Source: a bacterium (GTDB lineage: Bacteria > Armatimonadota > JACIXR01). From it: a stretch of DNA of 64,000 bases. The stretch is from positions 228,039 through 292,038 of the forward strand of contig JACIXR010000002.1 of the NCBI GenBank assembly GCA_014360495.1. The letters are read 5' to 3'. The notes beneath the pieces were generated by a model. The model was not told the DNA's origin. It did no database searches and saw only the letters and a list, made by a program, of their open reading frames with translations. Shown here one piece after another: positions 1 to 9,502 of the stretch. Position 1 is the first letter of the stretch; each line of letters starts with the position of its first letter. Both the position numbers and the translations under genes were made by a program.

Positions 1-1
1 A

Positions 2-922
2 GCAGTGATACAAAACTTTCCTGCCAAGAAATATCTTCTCCTCATCTGGGACCACGGCAGTGGATGGAGGAAGAAAACCGCTAAGCGCGATATCTGTTTT
101 GATGAGTATTTTAACGACTCATTAGACCTTCCCGAGCTCAAGCAAGCGTTCCAAACCGCCGTGAATATTTTAGGCAGGAAGATAGATGTGGTTGTGCTAA
201 ATGCCTGCGTAATGGGGACCATAGAGGTTGATTATCAGTTAAAGGACCTTGTTGATTACCTCGTTTCCTCGGAGGCATCAATGCCCGATGCACCGCTTTG
301 GGGAGAATCCCTTAAAAAACTTGTCTCCAATCCGGGGATGTCGCCGCGAGATTTAGCTATAACGGTAGCCGATACATTTTATAACCAAGCTTATGAAGCC
401 TACCAATCAGGACTATTGAAAGAGGGTGCAACGATATCCGCTAAAGACCTATCAATGATAGATAAAATCGCCGAAGATATTTATTACTTTGCCCACTATT
501 TGAGGGATTGCGTACCATCCAGCGCTCAAGCAATTATGAATTTAAGGGACAACACAACCAATTTCTCCCCGTATGAAAATCTCCCTCCCTATTATATAGA
601 CCTTTACGAATTCGCCCACTTGGTCGCAAACAATACATCCTATGATGCCCTCAAAACCGCCGCTCAAAATCTTATGCATGATATAGATGCTTCCCTTCTC
701 TACTGCAAATTCTTTGGCTTTAGTTGCGCAAAAGGTTATTCTATTTGGTTTCCTCACTATGGCGATGTGGTTAATGACCAAGATGCACTAAGTAAGTGGT
801 TGCAATTAGACTTTGCGCAATCCACCGGCGGGAAAGAATGGTATCAGTTCCTCTACGATGAATTGACGACATATCCTTTAGGAAAAGAAGCAAGGGGTAA
901 AACAAGGTTAATCCATCGCTGA
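2..922 (+). CDS. Clostripain-family (C11) cysteine peptidase, 5' end outside window
   Basis: The frame is open from the first bases, so the N-terminus is missing. The visible part carries the two catalytic landmarks of the C11 (clostripain) family: a His in IWDHGSGW (about residue 17 from the first GTG) and a Cys in LNACVMG (about residue 68), followed by the typical segment with SSEASMPDAPLWG. C11 enzymes are caspase-fold endopeptidases, usually exported, that cleave after Arg or Lys. Export cannot be judged because the start is not in the window. The gene ends before a repeat-containing spacer and does not look co-transcribed with the next gene, which has its own promoter. The family call is firm; specificity is unknown. 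Confidence 0.85.
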   Translation, partial: AVIQNFPAKKYLLLIWDHGSGWRKKTAKRDICFDEYFNDSLDLPELKQAFQTAVNILGRKIDVVVLNACVMGTIEVDYQLKDLVDYLVSSEASMPDAPLWGESLKKLVSNPGMSPRDLAITVADTFYNQAYEAYQSGLLKEGATISAKDLSMIDKIAEDIYYFAHYLRDCVPSSAQAIMNLRDNTTNFSPYENLPPYYIDLYEFAHLVANNTSYDALKTAAQNLMHDIDASLLYCKFFGFSCAKGYSIWFPHYGDVVNDQDALSKWLQLDFAQSTGGKEWYQFLYDELTTYPLGKEARGKTRLIHR

Positions 923-958
923 GTTCACTTCATTTAAGGGGCGGCTTTCCTTTCAGAA

Positions 959-1009
959 ATCCTCGCAATGAGAGAGGGAGGATTGCCACGCCTGCCTTTA
1001 GCGGGCTAT
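959..1009. repeat. Dispersed palindromic repeat, partial copy
   Basis: This segment reads CTCGCAATGAGAGAGGGAGG followed by ATTGCCACGCCTGC. It is nearly identical to 5653-5690, which shows it belongs to the dispersed CATTGC...GCAATC family seen in most spacers of this window. It lies between the C11 peptidase gene and the promoter of the oxidoreductase gene. Confidence 0.7.
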
Positions 1010-1065
1010 CAGCTGACTAAATCCACCCTTCCCTTGAAGCTCAAGAGAATAACATACCCTCGTTA

Positions 1066-1093
1066 TTGACGAAGAAAGAAGCTATCTTATAAT
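1066..1093 (+). promoter_or_regulatory. Sigma70-type promoter for the oxidoreductase-kinase-mutS2 genes
   Basis: TTGACG (1066-1071) and TATAAT (1088-1093) are separated by 16 bases. Transcription would begin about 25 bases upstream of the ATG at 1124, leaving room for the GGAGAG ribosome binding site. The call is based on consensus match only. Confidence 0.6.
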
Positions 1094-1123
1094 TACAGAG
1101 AAAAAAGAAAGGAGAGTCCGCTT

Positions 1124-2113
1124 ATGGAAAAAGTCAAATGCGCCGTTATAGGCTATGGTATGGGAAAGCTCCATAGCGAGTTCATCAATTCAACCGATGG
1201 CTTAGAACTCGTAGCTGTCTGCGACATAGATAAAGCTCGCACCGAGCAAGCGAAAAAGGATTTCCCCTCAATCCAAACATATAATTCCACCGATGACCTC
1301 CTCAAAAATTGCCAATTTGACCTCGCCGTTGTCGTAACACCCCACAATACCCATTATCCTCTCGCTATGCAATTCCTCTCCGCTGGGAAGAATGTCGTCA
1401 TAGATAAGCCTTTCTGCATAACCACTAAAGAAGCAACGGATATGATAAACTTGGCAAAAGAAAAGGGGGTTATGCTTTCCGTCTTCCACAATCGCAGATG
1501 GGATGGCGATTATCTCGCCCTTAAGTCCGCGGTTGAGAGCGGCTTAATCGGTGAAATCTTCCATTTGGAGATTTTTATGGGACATTATCACCATCCCGGT
1601 CCCTGGTGGCGCTCCTATAAGGAAACCTCAGGAGGTGCCCTTTATGACTGGGGAGCTCATCTCGTTGATTGGATTTTGGGGTTGATTCCCTCAAAGGTTA
1701 AGAGCGTGGGTGGATTTAGCCACAAACTTCTCTGGACTGATGTTAGCAACGAGGATAATGTGGAAGGGATAATCCAATTTGAGAACGGCGCTGTTGCCTA
1801 TGTGCAAGTGTCCTCAATTGCAATGGCGCACAAGAAAAGATGGTTCATCCTCGGAACGCAGGGAAGCCTGGAGGATGAATGGGGAGCAAACGGATTTCGC
1901 CTAAGGAAGCAAGTAGATGGCGTAATTATGGAGGGAACGCTTCCCTATAAAGAAAGCCAATGGGAGGCATATTATAGAAACATCTCCGCTCATCTCCTCG
2001 AAGGGGAAGAGCTCGCCGTTAAGCCAGAGGAAGCGAGAAGGGTGATAGCGGTGATAGAGATGGCGAGCAATGCCAACGGTCAAGTGATTCCCTTCCCCCA
2101 GGATTTATATTGA
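1124..2113 (+). CDS. Gfo/Idh/MocA family NAD(P)-dependent oxidoreductase
   Basis: This is a 329-residue protein with an N-terminal Rossmann fold (AVIGYGMGKLHS, residues 7-18) and the family's cofactor/substrate motif as DKPF (94-97, the usual EKP). A YDWGAHLVDW segment matches the catalytic Asp/His region. Length is normal for the family. Members oxidise or reduce sugars, inositols and related polyols, usually in the cytoplasm; the substrate here cannot be read from sequence. A GGAGAG ribosome site precedes the ATG. The stop codon lies just before the sugar kinase start, so the two are probably co-transcribed and may serve the same sugar pathway. Confidence 0.88.
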   Translation: MEKVKCAVIGYGMGKLHSEFINSTDGLELVAVCDIDKARTEQAKKDFPSIQTYNSTDDLLKNCQFDLAVVVTPHNTHYPLAMQFLSAGKNVVIDKPFCITTKEATDMINLAKEKGVMLSVFHNRRWDGDYLALKSAVESGLIGEIFHLEIFMGHYHHPGPWWRSYKETSGGALYDWGAHLVDWILGLIPSKVKSVGGFSHKLLWTDVSNEDNVEGIIQFENGAVAYVQVSSIAMAHKKRWFILGTQGSLEDEWGANGFRLRKQVDGVIMEGTLPYKESQWEAYYRNISAHLLEGEELAVKPEEARRVIAVIEMASNANGQVIPFPQDLY

Positions 2114-2127
2114 TTGGGAGGAAAAAG

Positions 2128-3096
2128 ATGCCACGCATATTAGCGATAGATTTAGGCGGAACGAGGATGAGGGCGGGAGCCTTTGACGGGAATCTCCTCG
2201 CCCAAGAGGTTCTCCAAACAGAAGTGGAAAAGGGTCCCGAGGACATAATAAAGAGGCTTATAGAAGCCAGCCACAGGGTTTTGAAAGAAGTGGGTTGGGA
2301 TAGGATAGATGGAATTGGTATGGCTGTTCCCGGTCCAATTGATAGGAAGGCGAAGACAATCAATTCTCCTCCCAACATGCCCGGCTGGGACAACATTCCC
2401 ATTGGAGCAATCTTTGAGGAGGAATTCTTCGCTCCCTCCTTCATTGATAACGACGCTAACGCAGCCGCACTCGGCGAGGCGATTTATGGCGCTGGGCAAG
2501 GGGCAAGCGTAGTTTGTTATTTCACCGTCTCAACGGGAATAGGTGGAGGATGTGTTATAAAGGGGCATATATTTCACGGAGCGGGAGATAATGCCGCCGA
2601 GTTCGGACACCAGAAGCTTGACCCCTTCGGACCACCCTGCGGCTGCGGAAGAAGGGGATGTTTAGAGGCGCTCGCCTCGGGAACAGCAATCGCAAGGAGA
2701 GCGAAAGAACTCCTGCTTCATAACCCCCAATCCCTCCTTCTCCAGCTGGTGAGGGGAGATATTGAAAGAGTTACCGCAAGGCTCGTCGCACAAGCCGCCT
2801 CTCAAGGAGATGCTCTATCCTTAAGGGTCTTTCAAGAGGCGGGATTTTGGCTCGGTCTGGGGATTGCCAATATCATCAATCTATTCAATCCAAAGGTAGT
2901 TGTTCTGGGCGGAGGCGTGATAAACGCCGGTGAGTTGATACTCAAGCCAGCAAGGGAAACCGCTCTTCAGAAGGCAATTCCCCAGCTCGCAAGCATAGTT
3001 GAAATAGTTCCAGCAAAATTGGGTGAATATCCTGGTCTATACGGAGCGGGAGAAGTCGCTCTGCAGGGCTTGCGAGGTGAGCTGGATACAATTTAG
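2128..3096 (+). CDS. ROK-family sugar kinase (glucokinase-like)
   Basis: This 322-residue protein has the ASKHA phosphate-binding start ILAIDLGGTRMRAG, a second nucleotide motif STGIGGG, a zinc-site Cys cluster CGCGRRGC and the ROK signature LEALASGTA. ROK proteins are either sugar kinases or repressors. No helix-turn-helix precedes the kinase domain here, so a cytoplasmic hexose kinase is the better reading. The ATG at 2128 was chosen because GGGAGG stands six bases upstream; a TTG at 2110 overlapping the previous stop is less likely. It follows the oxidoreductase closely and is followed within three bases by mutS2. Confidence 0.9.
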   Translation: MPRILAIDLGGTRMRAGAFDGNLLAQEVLQTEVEKGPEDIIKRLIEASHRVLKEVGWDRIDGIGMAVPGPIDRKAKTINSPPNMPGWDNIPIGAIFEEEFFAPSFIDNDANAAALGEAIYGAGQGASVVCYFTVSTGIGGGCVIKGHIFHGAGDNAAEFGHQKLDPFGPPCGCGRRGCLEALASGTAIARRAKELLLHNPQSLLLQLVRGDIERVTARLVAQAASQGDALSLRVFQEAGFWLGLGIANIINLFNPKVVVLGGGVINAGELILKPARETALQKAIPQLASIVEIVPAKLGEYPGLYGAGEVALQGLRGELDTI

Positions 3097-3099
3097 TAA

Positions 3100-5358
3100 A
3101 TGCAAATAGCGGATGAAATAACCCTCCGCTCTCTTGAATGGGAAAAGATTAAAAACCTCCTCCTCTCTCATTGCCTCACCCCTATGGGAAAGGAGAGGGT
3201 GGAGAGGCTTTCCCCTTCAACTGATATTGAAACCATAAGAACGAACCTCAGGGAAACGGGAGAGGCAATTGAGCTTCTCCGCTTTTCTCCACCTCTAAAG
3301 GAAATAACGGATGTTGAGCCTCTCATCCAAAGGGTGGAAAAGGGCGGCTTTTTGCAGGAAAGCGAGCTTATTGAGATAAGGGAATTCGTTTCCCTTGCCC
3401 AACGCATCAAGTCGTTTCTCCTTGAAAGAAGCGATTCCTCTCCCCACCTCTCGAGCTTTTCCAGGAGAATCCCGGATTTCACCCAACTTATCGCCACAAT
3501 CACTTCGGCTATCTCAGATGAGGGAAAGCTAAGGGACAACGCAAGCGAAAGGATGAGAATTGTTAAAGAAAGCATAAGAAATACGATAAAAATTATACAA
3601 GATAAATTGGAATCAATGATTAATTCTCCCGCCATTCAGAGGTATCTTCAAGATAGGATAGTAACTTTAAGGGAAGGTCGCTTTTGCCTTGCGGTTAGAA
3701 GGGAATTCGCGGATAAAATTGAAGGCATTGTCCATTCCACCTCCTCCAGCGGCTCCACACTCTTCATTGAGCCATTGGCAATCGTAAAGGAAGGAAACAG
3801 GTTAAAGGAGCTGGAGAAAGAGGAGGAAGAGGAAAGGGTTAGAATTTTGAGGAAGCTGAGTGGGGTAGTAAAGGGAAAGGCAAACGCGATAAGGAGGGCG
3901 AGGGATGTCGTCGGCGTCATTGATTTTTCCCTGGCTAAGGGGAAATTAGCCCTTTCCCTCAACGCTTTTCAGCCGAGCTTAAATGTAGAAGGCAATATTC
4001 GCCTGAGGGAAGCTCGCCATCCCCTTCTTCCAAAAGATTCCGCTGTTCCCGTTTCCCTTGAGCTAACTCCCCAAAAGAGAGTCCTCATAATAACAGGTCC
4101 TAACACAGGCGGTAAAACCACCACCCTTAAGATGGTAGGGTTGCTCGCTTATATGACCCAATGTGGTCTATATATTCCGGCGAGTGAGGAATCAACATTG
4201 CCTATATTTGAGAGAATCCTCGCCGACATCGGTGAGGAGCAGAGTATAGAGCAGAGCCTTTCCACCTTCTCTTCCCACATAAGACAGATAAAGAGGATTT
4301 TAGATAACATCCAAGGATTGAGCCTCATTCTGTTGGATGAGTTGGGCGCCGGCACAGACCCCGCTGAGGGCTCAGCCCTTGCAAGGGCTATCGTTGAATA
4401 CCTCGCAAATAAAGAAAACATCCGCCTTCTCGTTGCCACTCATTTCTCAGAGCTCAAGCTCCTCCCATTCATCAATCCCCATATAAGGGGTGCATCCTTT
4501 GAATTCGACCCCGTTTCCCTAAAGCCCACCTTCAATCTCGTAATGGATGCTGTAGGGAGGAGCCACGCTGTTGAGGTTGCCCAAAGGCTTGGCTTGTGGG
4601 AGGAGATAATCTCAAGGGCGAGGGAGTTAATGGATTACTCCCAACCGTATGGGGAAATTCTCGCTGAGATAGAAAAGGAAAGGCAATCCTTGCGGGAGGA
4701 GAGGGAAAGGGAAAAGCAATTGAGAGGGGAATATGAGAGGAAAATCAAGGAATTGGAGGAGGAAAGGGAAGAGATTTTGCGTTCCGCAAGGGAGAAAGCG
4801 GAGGAATTTCTGAGGGAGGTGGAGGGGAAAGTTGAAGCGATATTGAGAGAGAAGGGGAAGAAAAGGGAAAAGAGGGAGGAATGGAGGAAGATATGGGAGA
4901 GCGTTAAAGGAGGGGAAGCTCCTGCTTTTAAGATAGGGGATAAGGTCCTTCTTGAGACGATTAAAAAGGAGGGGACGGTTGTGGATATAAAAGGGGAGAG
5001 GGTGATTGTGGAAGTTGAGGGGAAGAGGATGAGGGTTCCTCCCTCTCAATTAAGCAAACTGGAGGAGAGAAAAGAGGAAGCGCCTTTAGTTTCCCGTTAT
5101 GTTCCCCTCTCCCCTCTGGTTAGGGAGGTAAATTTGCGTGGAATGACCGTTGAGGAAGCGCTATATGAGTTGGATAAGGAGCTTGATAAGGCTTATTTTG
5201 AGGGGGTGAAGAGGTTAAGGATTATTCACGGTAAGGGGAAAGGGATATTGAGGAAGGCGGTTTGGGATTATCTGAAGGGACATCAATTGGTGGAGAACAT
5301 AAGGTTGGCGGATGTAAGCGAGGGCAGCTACGGCGCGACAATAGTTGAATTGAAGTAG
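3100..5358 (+). CDS. mutS2: MutS2-family ATPase/endonuclease
   Basis: At 752 residues this has the normal length of MutS2. The core/lever region is followed by the ABC-type ATPase with Walker A GPNTGGKTT (333-341), Walker B LILLDELGAGTDP, a charged coiled coil (about 510-600) and a C-terminal Smr domain with LRGM and HGKGKG motifs. MutS2 acts on branched DNA to limit recombination; in Bacillus the same protein splits collided ribosomes for quality control. The mismatch-recognition domain of MutS1 is absent. The ATG lies three bases after the kinase stop, with no strong ribosome site immediately upstream, suggesting translational coupling. Confidence 0.95.
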   Translation: MQIADEITLRSLEWEKIKNLLLSHCLTPMGKERVERLSPSTDIETIRTNLRETGEAIELLRFSPPLKEITDVEPLIQRVEKGGFLQESELIEIREFVSLAQRIKSFLLERSDSSPHLSSFSRRIPDFTQLIATITSAISDEGKLRDNASERMRIVKESIRNTIKIIQDKLESMINSPAIQRYLQDRIVTLREGRFCLAVRREFADKIEGIVHSTSSSGSTLFIEPLAIVKEGNRLKELEKEEEEERVRILRKLSGVVKGKANAIRRARDVVGVIDFSLAKGKLALSLNAFQPSLNVEGNIRLREARHPLLPKDSAVPVSLELTPQKRVLIITGPNTGGKTTTLKMVGLLAYMTQCGLYIPASEESTLPIFERILADIGEEQSIEQSLSTFSSHIRQIKRILDNIQGLSLILLDELGAGTDPAEGSALARAIVEYLANKENIRLLVATHFSELKLLPFINPHIRGASFEFDPVSLKPTFNLVMDAVGRSHAVEVAQRLGLWEEIISRARELMDYSQPYGEILAEIEKERQSLREEREREKQLRGEYERKIKELEEEREEILRSAREKAEEFLREVEGKVEAILREKGKKREKREEWRKIWESVKGGEAPAFKIGDKVLLETIKKEGTVVDIKGERVIVEVEGKRMRVPPSQLSKLEERKEEAPLVSRYVPLSPLVREVNLRGMTVEEALYELDKELDKAYFEGVKRLRIIHGKGKGILRKAVWDYLKGHQLVENIRLADVSEGSYGATIVELK

Positions 5359-5401
5359 TTTGCTTTTCTTATTGCAAGGAGCGACTTTGGCATTGGGCGG
5401 G

Positions 5402-5700
5402 GGTGAGCTCCCTGTCATTGGGAACGTTAGCGAAGCAACCTTTTAGAGATTGCCGAGGGCTCCTAAAGGAGCCCTCGGCAATGACACATCTTGTTAGGAG
5501 CCTATACCTCTCTGTCATTGCGAGCCTTCTGCGAAGCAGAAGGCGTGGCAATCTCGTGTTTTATCACGGAGAAGGAATGAAATTGCCAGTTCCTCCTTTC
5601 TCAATCTGATTCATCATCTTTTATTTATTTTTCAAAAACCTTTACCCATGCCAGCAATGACAGAGGGAGGATTGCCACGCCTGCATTGGGCGGGCAATGT
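5402..5700. repeat. Cluster of dispersed palindromic repeats between mutS2 and the defence island
   Basis: The 414-base spacer after mutS2 holds no gene but several units of the dispersed repeat. One starts CTGTCATTGGGAACG at 5411. A perfect 15-bp stem with a TAAA loop lies at 5449-5482 (ATTGCCGAGGGCTCC and its complement). Another unit starts CTGTCATTGCGAGCC at 5511 with the palindrome CCTTCTGCGAAGCAGAAGG. A reverse-strand left end of the long form lies at about 5622-5664. Short reading frames through this area are repeat-encoded and not considered genes. Confidence 0.8.
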
Positions 5701-5727
5701 TGAAAACCTTTATTAAAACCCATATTC

Positions 5728-5755
5728 TTGCCAGAAAGAGAGAAAATCATAAAAT
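5728..5755 (+). promoter_or_regulatory. Possible promoter of the PglY/PglZ operon
   Basis: TTGCCA (5728-5733) and TAAAAT (5750-5755) are 16 bases apart, just ahead of a GGTGAAGGA ribosome site and the ATG at 5773. The match is moderate. Confidence 0.45.
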
Positions 5756-5772
5756 ATAAGTGGTGAAGGACG

Positions 5773-8700
5773 ATGAAAGTCAGGGATTTAGTGCAAATAG
5801 AAAAAGTAGACGAAGTAGTCCAGATTAAAAACCATATACCAGAACAGATAGTTGAAACCTTCGTCGCCGATGAAAGATTGGAGCAACACATAGCTTTCCT
5901 TTTGGAGCGCTTCCTCCAAAGAGGAGAGAAAAACTCCTTCTTCATCCTCGGCAGCTATGGAAGCGGTAAAAGCCATCTCCTCGCCTTCATCGGCGACCTC
6001 CTCAAATATCCCGAGCTCTGGGATAAGGTGAGGAACGAAACCATTCGCTCCTATGCCCCTCGCTTCAGGGAGAGAAGATTCTTCCCAATCTGGATTCACC
6101 TCCCCTCCACTACAATAGACCTCAAAGATTACATCTGGCTGGAATTGGAGGAACAATTGAGCGATATACGCGGGGAGCGCGTTACCCTTGCCCCTGGCGA
6201 ATACATAAAAACAGCAGAAAGCCAACCACACTTCCTCACCTTCCTGAAAGAGAGTGGGGATAGTGAGGAAGACCCAAGCGAGAGGTGGGAATATCTTAAA
6301 TCGGAAAAGCCCGAAGAAGCTTTAAACGTCGCGAGAGATTTCTTTGATAGCATCGGCGTTATTCCAAAGATAGGGGAAGAAGTGGAATCAGTTATGGATA
6401 GGGCGCTTCAAATTCTTAAGGATAAATTCGGGGGAAGTGCCTCAATCGTCCTCATCATAGACGAGCTCTTTGACTTTTTGAGAGGAAAAGAGGAGGGCTC
6501 GGCGGGGTTTGCAAGGGACATCGCCTTCCTCAGGGACCTTGGTGAAGCCTCAAGAAATTACGATTTCTTCGTCTTGGCTTCCCTTCAAGAGGACATCTTG
6601 GACCCGACAAGAGCTGGCTCCGAGATCAATAATCTAAATAGGATAAGCCAAAGATTTGATAGGCTCGCAATCCCCTATGTAAATCTCCAAAAAGTAGCGA
6701 GGGAGAGGGTCTTGAAGAAGAACCATGAGCAGGAGGAGGAGCTGAGAAAGCTCTACTCCTCCCTGCGAAGGGAATATTTCCCATCCCTCCAATTCGACGA
6801 AACTGCCTTCGTTGACCTCTATCCCGTCCATCCCTTCGTCCTTCAAATCTATGAAAAAGTTGTTAGAGAGGTTGGACCGAGGAGTCTGATAAGCTTCCTC
6901 TCCCAAAGCGCCCTTAAAATTCAAGATGAACCATATGATACGCTGGTCACCATATCCGACCTCTACGATTATCTGGAAAGCGACCTTGCGACTTTAGTGA
7001 ATTTCGCCTCTTATGTAAGAGATATAGTCCCCTACTACCGTTCCCATATCCCCCATTGGTTTGAGGATAGGGAAGTAGCGAATTGGATGGAGAAGGCGAT
7101 AAAGGCGTTGGTCATTCTCAATGTTGCAAAGGAAAAGGCAACCTGCAAGGAGTTAGCGGAATTAATCCTCTATAGGGGAATCAGCGAATTGACCTATGAG
7201 GAGTTCGCACATCACATGGAGAAACTCTACAATATGAGCAGTTATTTACATCATGAGTCGGGGAAAGGGGAAGAAGCAATCTATATCTTGAAAACAGAGG
7301 GAGTGGATATAGAGAAGCTGATAACGGTGGAGGCATCAAAGATTGGCGATGATGCACCAAACCTTTGGGAAATCATTAGGAAGAGCTTGGAGGATAAGTA
7401 TCATGCACCTAAGGGTATGGAGCGAAGCGGATGCAGTTATAAGCTGGATTGGCGGAACACGGAAAGAAAGGGATGGGTAAGGTTCGTTGCAGAAGCGGAT
7501 GCGAGTATACTTGAGGAGGTGAAGGAAGCTCTCACAGAGGACAAGGAGCTTGATTTCTATCTCCTCGTTCTCAGACCCAATCTTCCACCTGATTATCTCT
7601 CGGAAAAGGAATTGAGGGAGGAAAAAATCCTCATCTGGCGTCCCTCCAATCTGGGAGCGGATGAATTGAAGCTTTTGAAAAGCAAGCTCGCTATATCTCA
7701 CCTCCTTAAAACTGATTTAGAGGAGGCAGTGAAGAGAAGATTGAGGGAGAAGTCAAATGAAGCGAGTCAGAGGGTAGATGATTTAGTGGAGGAGATTTAT
7801 TTTAAAAAGGGCAATCTATCCTTCCTTCAACCACCTCTACCCTCCCCCTTTTCCAACGCAATGGAGGAAAGCGTCAAGAGGCTCTTGGATGAACTCTATC
7901 TAGAACATCCTTATTTCCCAAGAAAGATACATAGGAGGATGTTGAAGGAATCAATGCGCTGCTTAGCGGGACTCTTGCCCCGCGATAAAACTCGCATTGA
8001 TTACCTTGAACAACTCTCGGAAGCCGGTTTGCTCGTTAAGGAAGGAGAGGAGAAATATATAGTGCAGGAGGAGAGGGGTCCTTATAAAGTGATATTGGAC
8101 AAGCTTAGGGAGAGCGAAGCAAAAATCGTCAATGTTTGGAAGGTATATGAGGCGCTTCGTTCAAGACCTTATGGTCTGACTGCGGAGCTCGTTGAATTCC
8201 TCATCTTAGCCCTCGTTTGGAAAGGACTTATAAGCGTGAGGGGAATAGCGAAGGAGTTCTTCCGTCAGGACATTGAGGAACTCCTCGGGGTCAATTTCAT
8301 CAGCAAGGACTACGGTCTCAAACTACTGGATATATTCGTTCCTCCCGAGGTTTTGGAGCTTGCCAAGGTCATCCTTGAGAGGGAAGTTGAGGCAAATACG
8401 ACGGAGCAGAAATCCGTCCTTTGGAGCGATTTGAGGGGAAAGGTAGGGGAATACGATATTGACCAATTGGAGAGCAATCTTGAAGGATTTCACGAGCCAT
8501 TCAATAAAGCTCTACTTTTGGAGCGCCTTGGCACGATTAGGGAGAGGATAGAGAACTTCTCCCGAGTTATTAGGGAGAATGCCTCCCCTGAGGAAGGTTT
8601 TACGAAGATTTATGAATTAATTAAGAATAGATTTGAGGAATTCAAGGATGCGTTGGAGGTGTTCAAGAGGCTCTCCCAAATTGGCGAGCGGAGGGAGATG

Positions 8701-9495
8701 GTGAATAGGGAGATAGATTATCTTCAGCAGATTTCCCTTCCTGAAGGCGATTCGCTTTTGAATGACCGGAATGCCTTCCTATCGGAGCTCACGGGCGAAA
8801 AGATTCTGGATTCTAGTTTCCTTGAGAAATGGCTGGACAGGATGGAGTCCTTCAAAAAAGAATACATAGAGAGATATACCGCTCTTCACGAGAAGACGGT
8901 GGGTCAGAGGGCAAAAGTGGGTGAGGAATTGGAGGAATTGAGAAGAGACCCACGGCTTTTATGCCTCGGTAGGATTTGGGAGATAATGGGGGAAGTGGGC
9001 GCCTCCAATCCCGCAAAGTTAATTGAACCGAAGATAGATAGTATCTTAAAGCAACTCTGCACAAGGCTCTATAAGGACAGCCTCAACCATACTCCCTACT
9101 GCCCCCATTGCCGATTCAATCCCGCCAATCCGCCAAAGCTGAAAGAGGAAATTGAGAGTTTGAAAGAGGAGTTGGAGAGAGAATGGAATGCCACGGTAGA
9201 AGAGCTTAGGGGAAAGGAAGAGAAGCTGAGGGAGGAATTCGCAAAGGGGACATCTATGGCGCGGGAGAAATTGGAGAGCCTTCTTAAAGGAGAACCAATT
9301 GAGTTCAACGAGGAGGTTGTTGAGCTTCTGAAGCGGGGGTTGGGGAAGGTGGAGATTTACGATATGGATTTGCGTCCCTATATAAGGGATGGTGGAATCT
9401 ACAAGCCCAGCGATTTGCTGGAGAGAATTAAAAAGGCGTTAGAGGATTTGGGTAAGAAAGGGGAAAACATCAGGGTAAGGATAAGATTGAAGTGA
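5773..9495 (+). CDS. BREX-type large P-loop ATPase (PglY/BrxC-like)
   Basis: This 1240-residue cytoplasmic protein begins with a short N-terminal segment (VRDLVQIEKVDEVVQI) and then an AAA-type ATPase. Walker A is GSYGSGKSH (about 60-68) and Walker B is LIIDELFDF (about 227-235). A long helical body follows, with one CPHC pair near residue 1106 and a Glu/Lys-rich coiled coil near the C-terminus. This size and layout, directly upstream of a PglZ gene seven bases away, match the large ATPase of BREX systems (PglY in type 2, BrxC in others); in Pfam terms it may fall under DUF6079. In BREX these ATPases are needed for defence and for modification of host DNA. Assignment to BrxC versus PglY is uncertain; assignment to this class is well supported by context. 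Confidence 0.8.
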   Translation: MKVRDLVQIEKVDEVVQIKNHIPEQIVETFVADERLEQHIAFLLERFLQRGEKNSFFILGSYGSGKSHLLAFIGDLLKYPELWDKVRNETIRSYAPRFRERRFFPIWIHLPSTTIDLKDYIWLELEEQLSDIRGERVTLAPGEYIKTAESQPHFLTFLKESGDSEEDPSERWEYLKSEKPEEALNVARDFFDSIGVIPKIGEEVESVMDRALQILKDKFGGSASIVLIIDELFDFLRGKEEGSAGFARDIAFLRDLGEASRNYDFFVLASLQEDILDPTRAGSEINNLNRISQRFDRLAIPYVNLQKVARERVLKKNHEQEEELRKLYSSLRREYFPSLQFDETAFVDLYPVHPFVLQIYEKVVREVGPRSLISFLSQSALKIQDEPYDTLVTISDLYDYLESDLATLVNFASYVRDIVPYYRSHIPHWFEDREVANWMEKAIKALVILNVAKEKATCKELAELILYRGISELTYEEFAHHMEKLYNMSSYLHHESGKGEEAIYILKTEGVDIEKLITVEASKIGDDAPNLWEIIRKSLEDKYHAPKGMERSGCSYKLDWRNTERKGWVRFVAEADASILEEVKEALTEDKELDFYLLVLRPNLPPDYLSEKELREEKILIWRPSNLGADELKLLKSKLAISHLLKTDLEEAVKRRLREKSNEASQRVDDLVEEIYFKKGNLSFLQPPLPSPFSNAMEESVKRLLDELYLEHPYFPRKIHRRMLKESMRCLAGLLPRDKTRIDYLEQLSEAGLLVKEGEEKYIVQEERGPYKVILDKLRESEAKIVNVWKVYEALRSRPYGLTAELVEFLILALVWKGLISVRGIAKEFFRQDIEELLGVNFISKDYGLKLLDIFVPPEVLELAKVILEREVEANTTEQKSVLWSDLRGKVGEYDIDQLESNLEGFHEPFNKALLLERLGTIRERIENFSRVIRENASPEEGFTKIYELIKNRFEEFKDALEVFKRLSQIGERREMVNREIDYLQQISLPEGDSLLNDRNAFLSELTGEKILDSSFLEKWLDRMESFKKEYIERYTALHEKTVGQRAKVGEELEELRRDPRLLCLGRIWEIMGEVGASNPAKLIEPKIDSILKQLCTRLYKDSLNHTPYCPHCRFNPANPPKLKEEIESLKEELEREWNATVEELRGKEEKLREEFAKGTSMAREKLESLLKGEPIEFNEEVVELLKRGLGKVEIYDMDLRPYIRDGGIYKPSDLLERIKKALEDLGKKGENIRVRIRLK

Positions 9496-9502
9496 GGAAT
9501 TT

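Noticed and set aside
5403..5609. Forward frame of 68 codons and its reverse counterpart between mutS2 and the ATPase gene
   Set aside because: Both run through dispersed palindromic repeats, and their composition reflects the hairpins.
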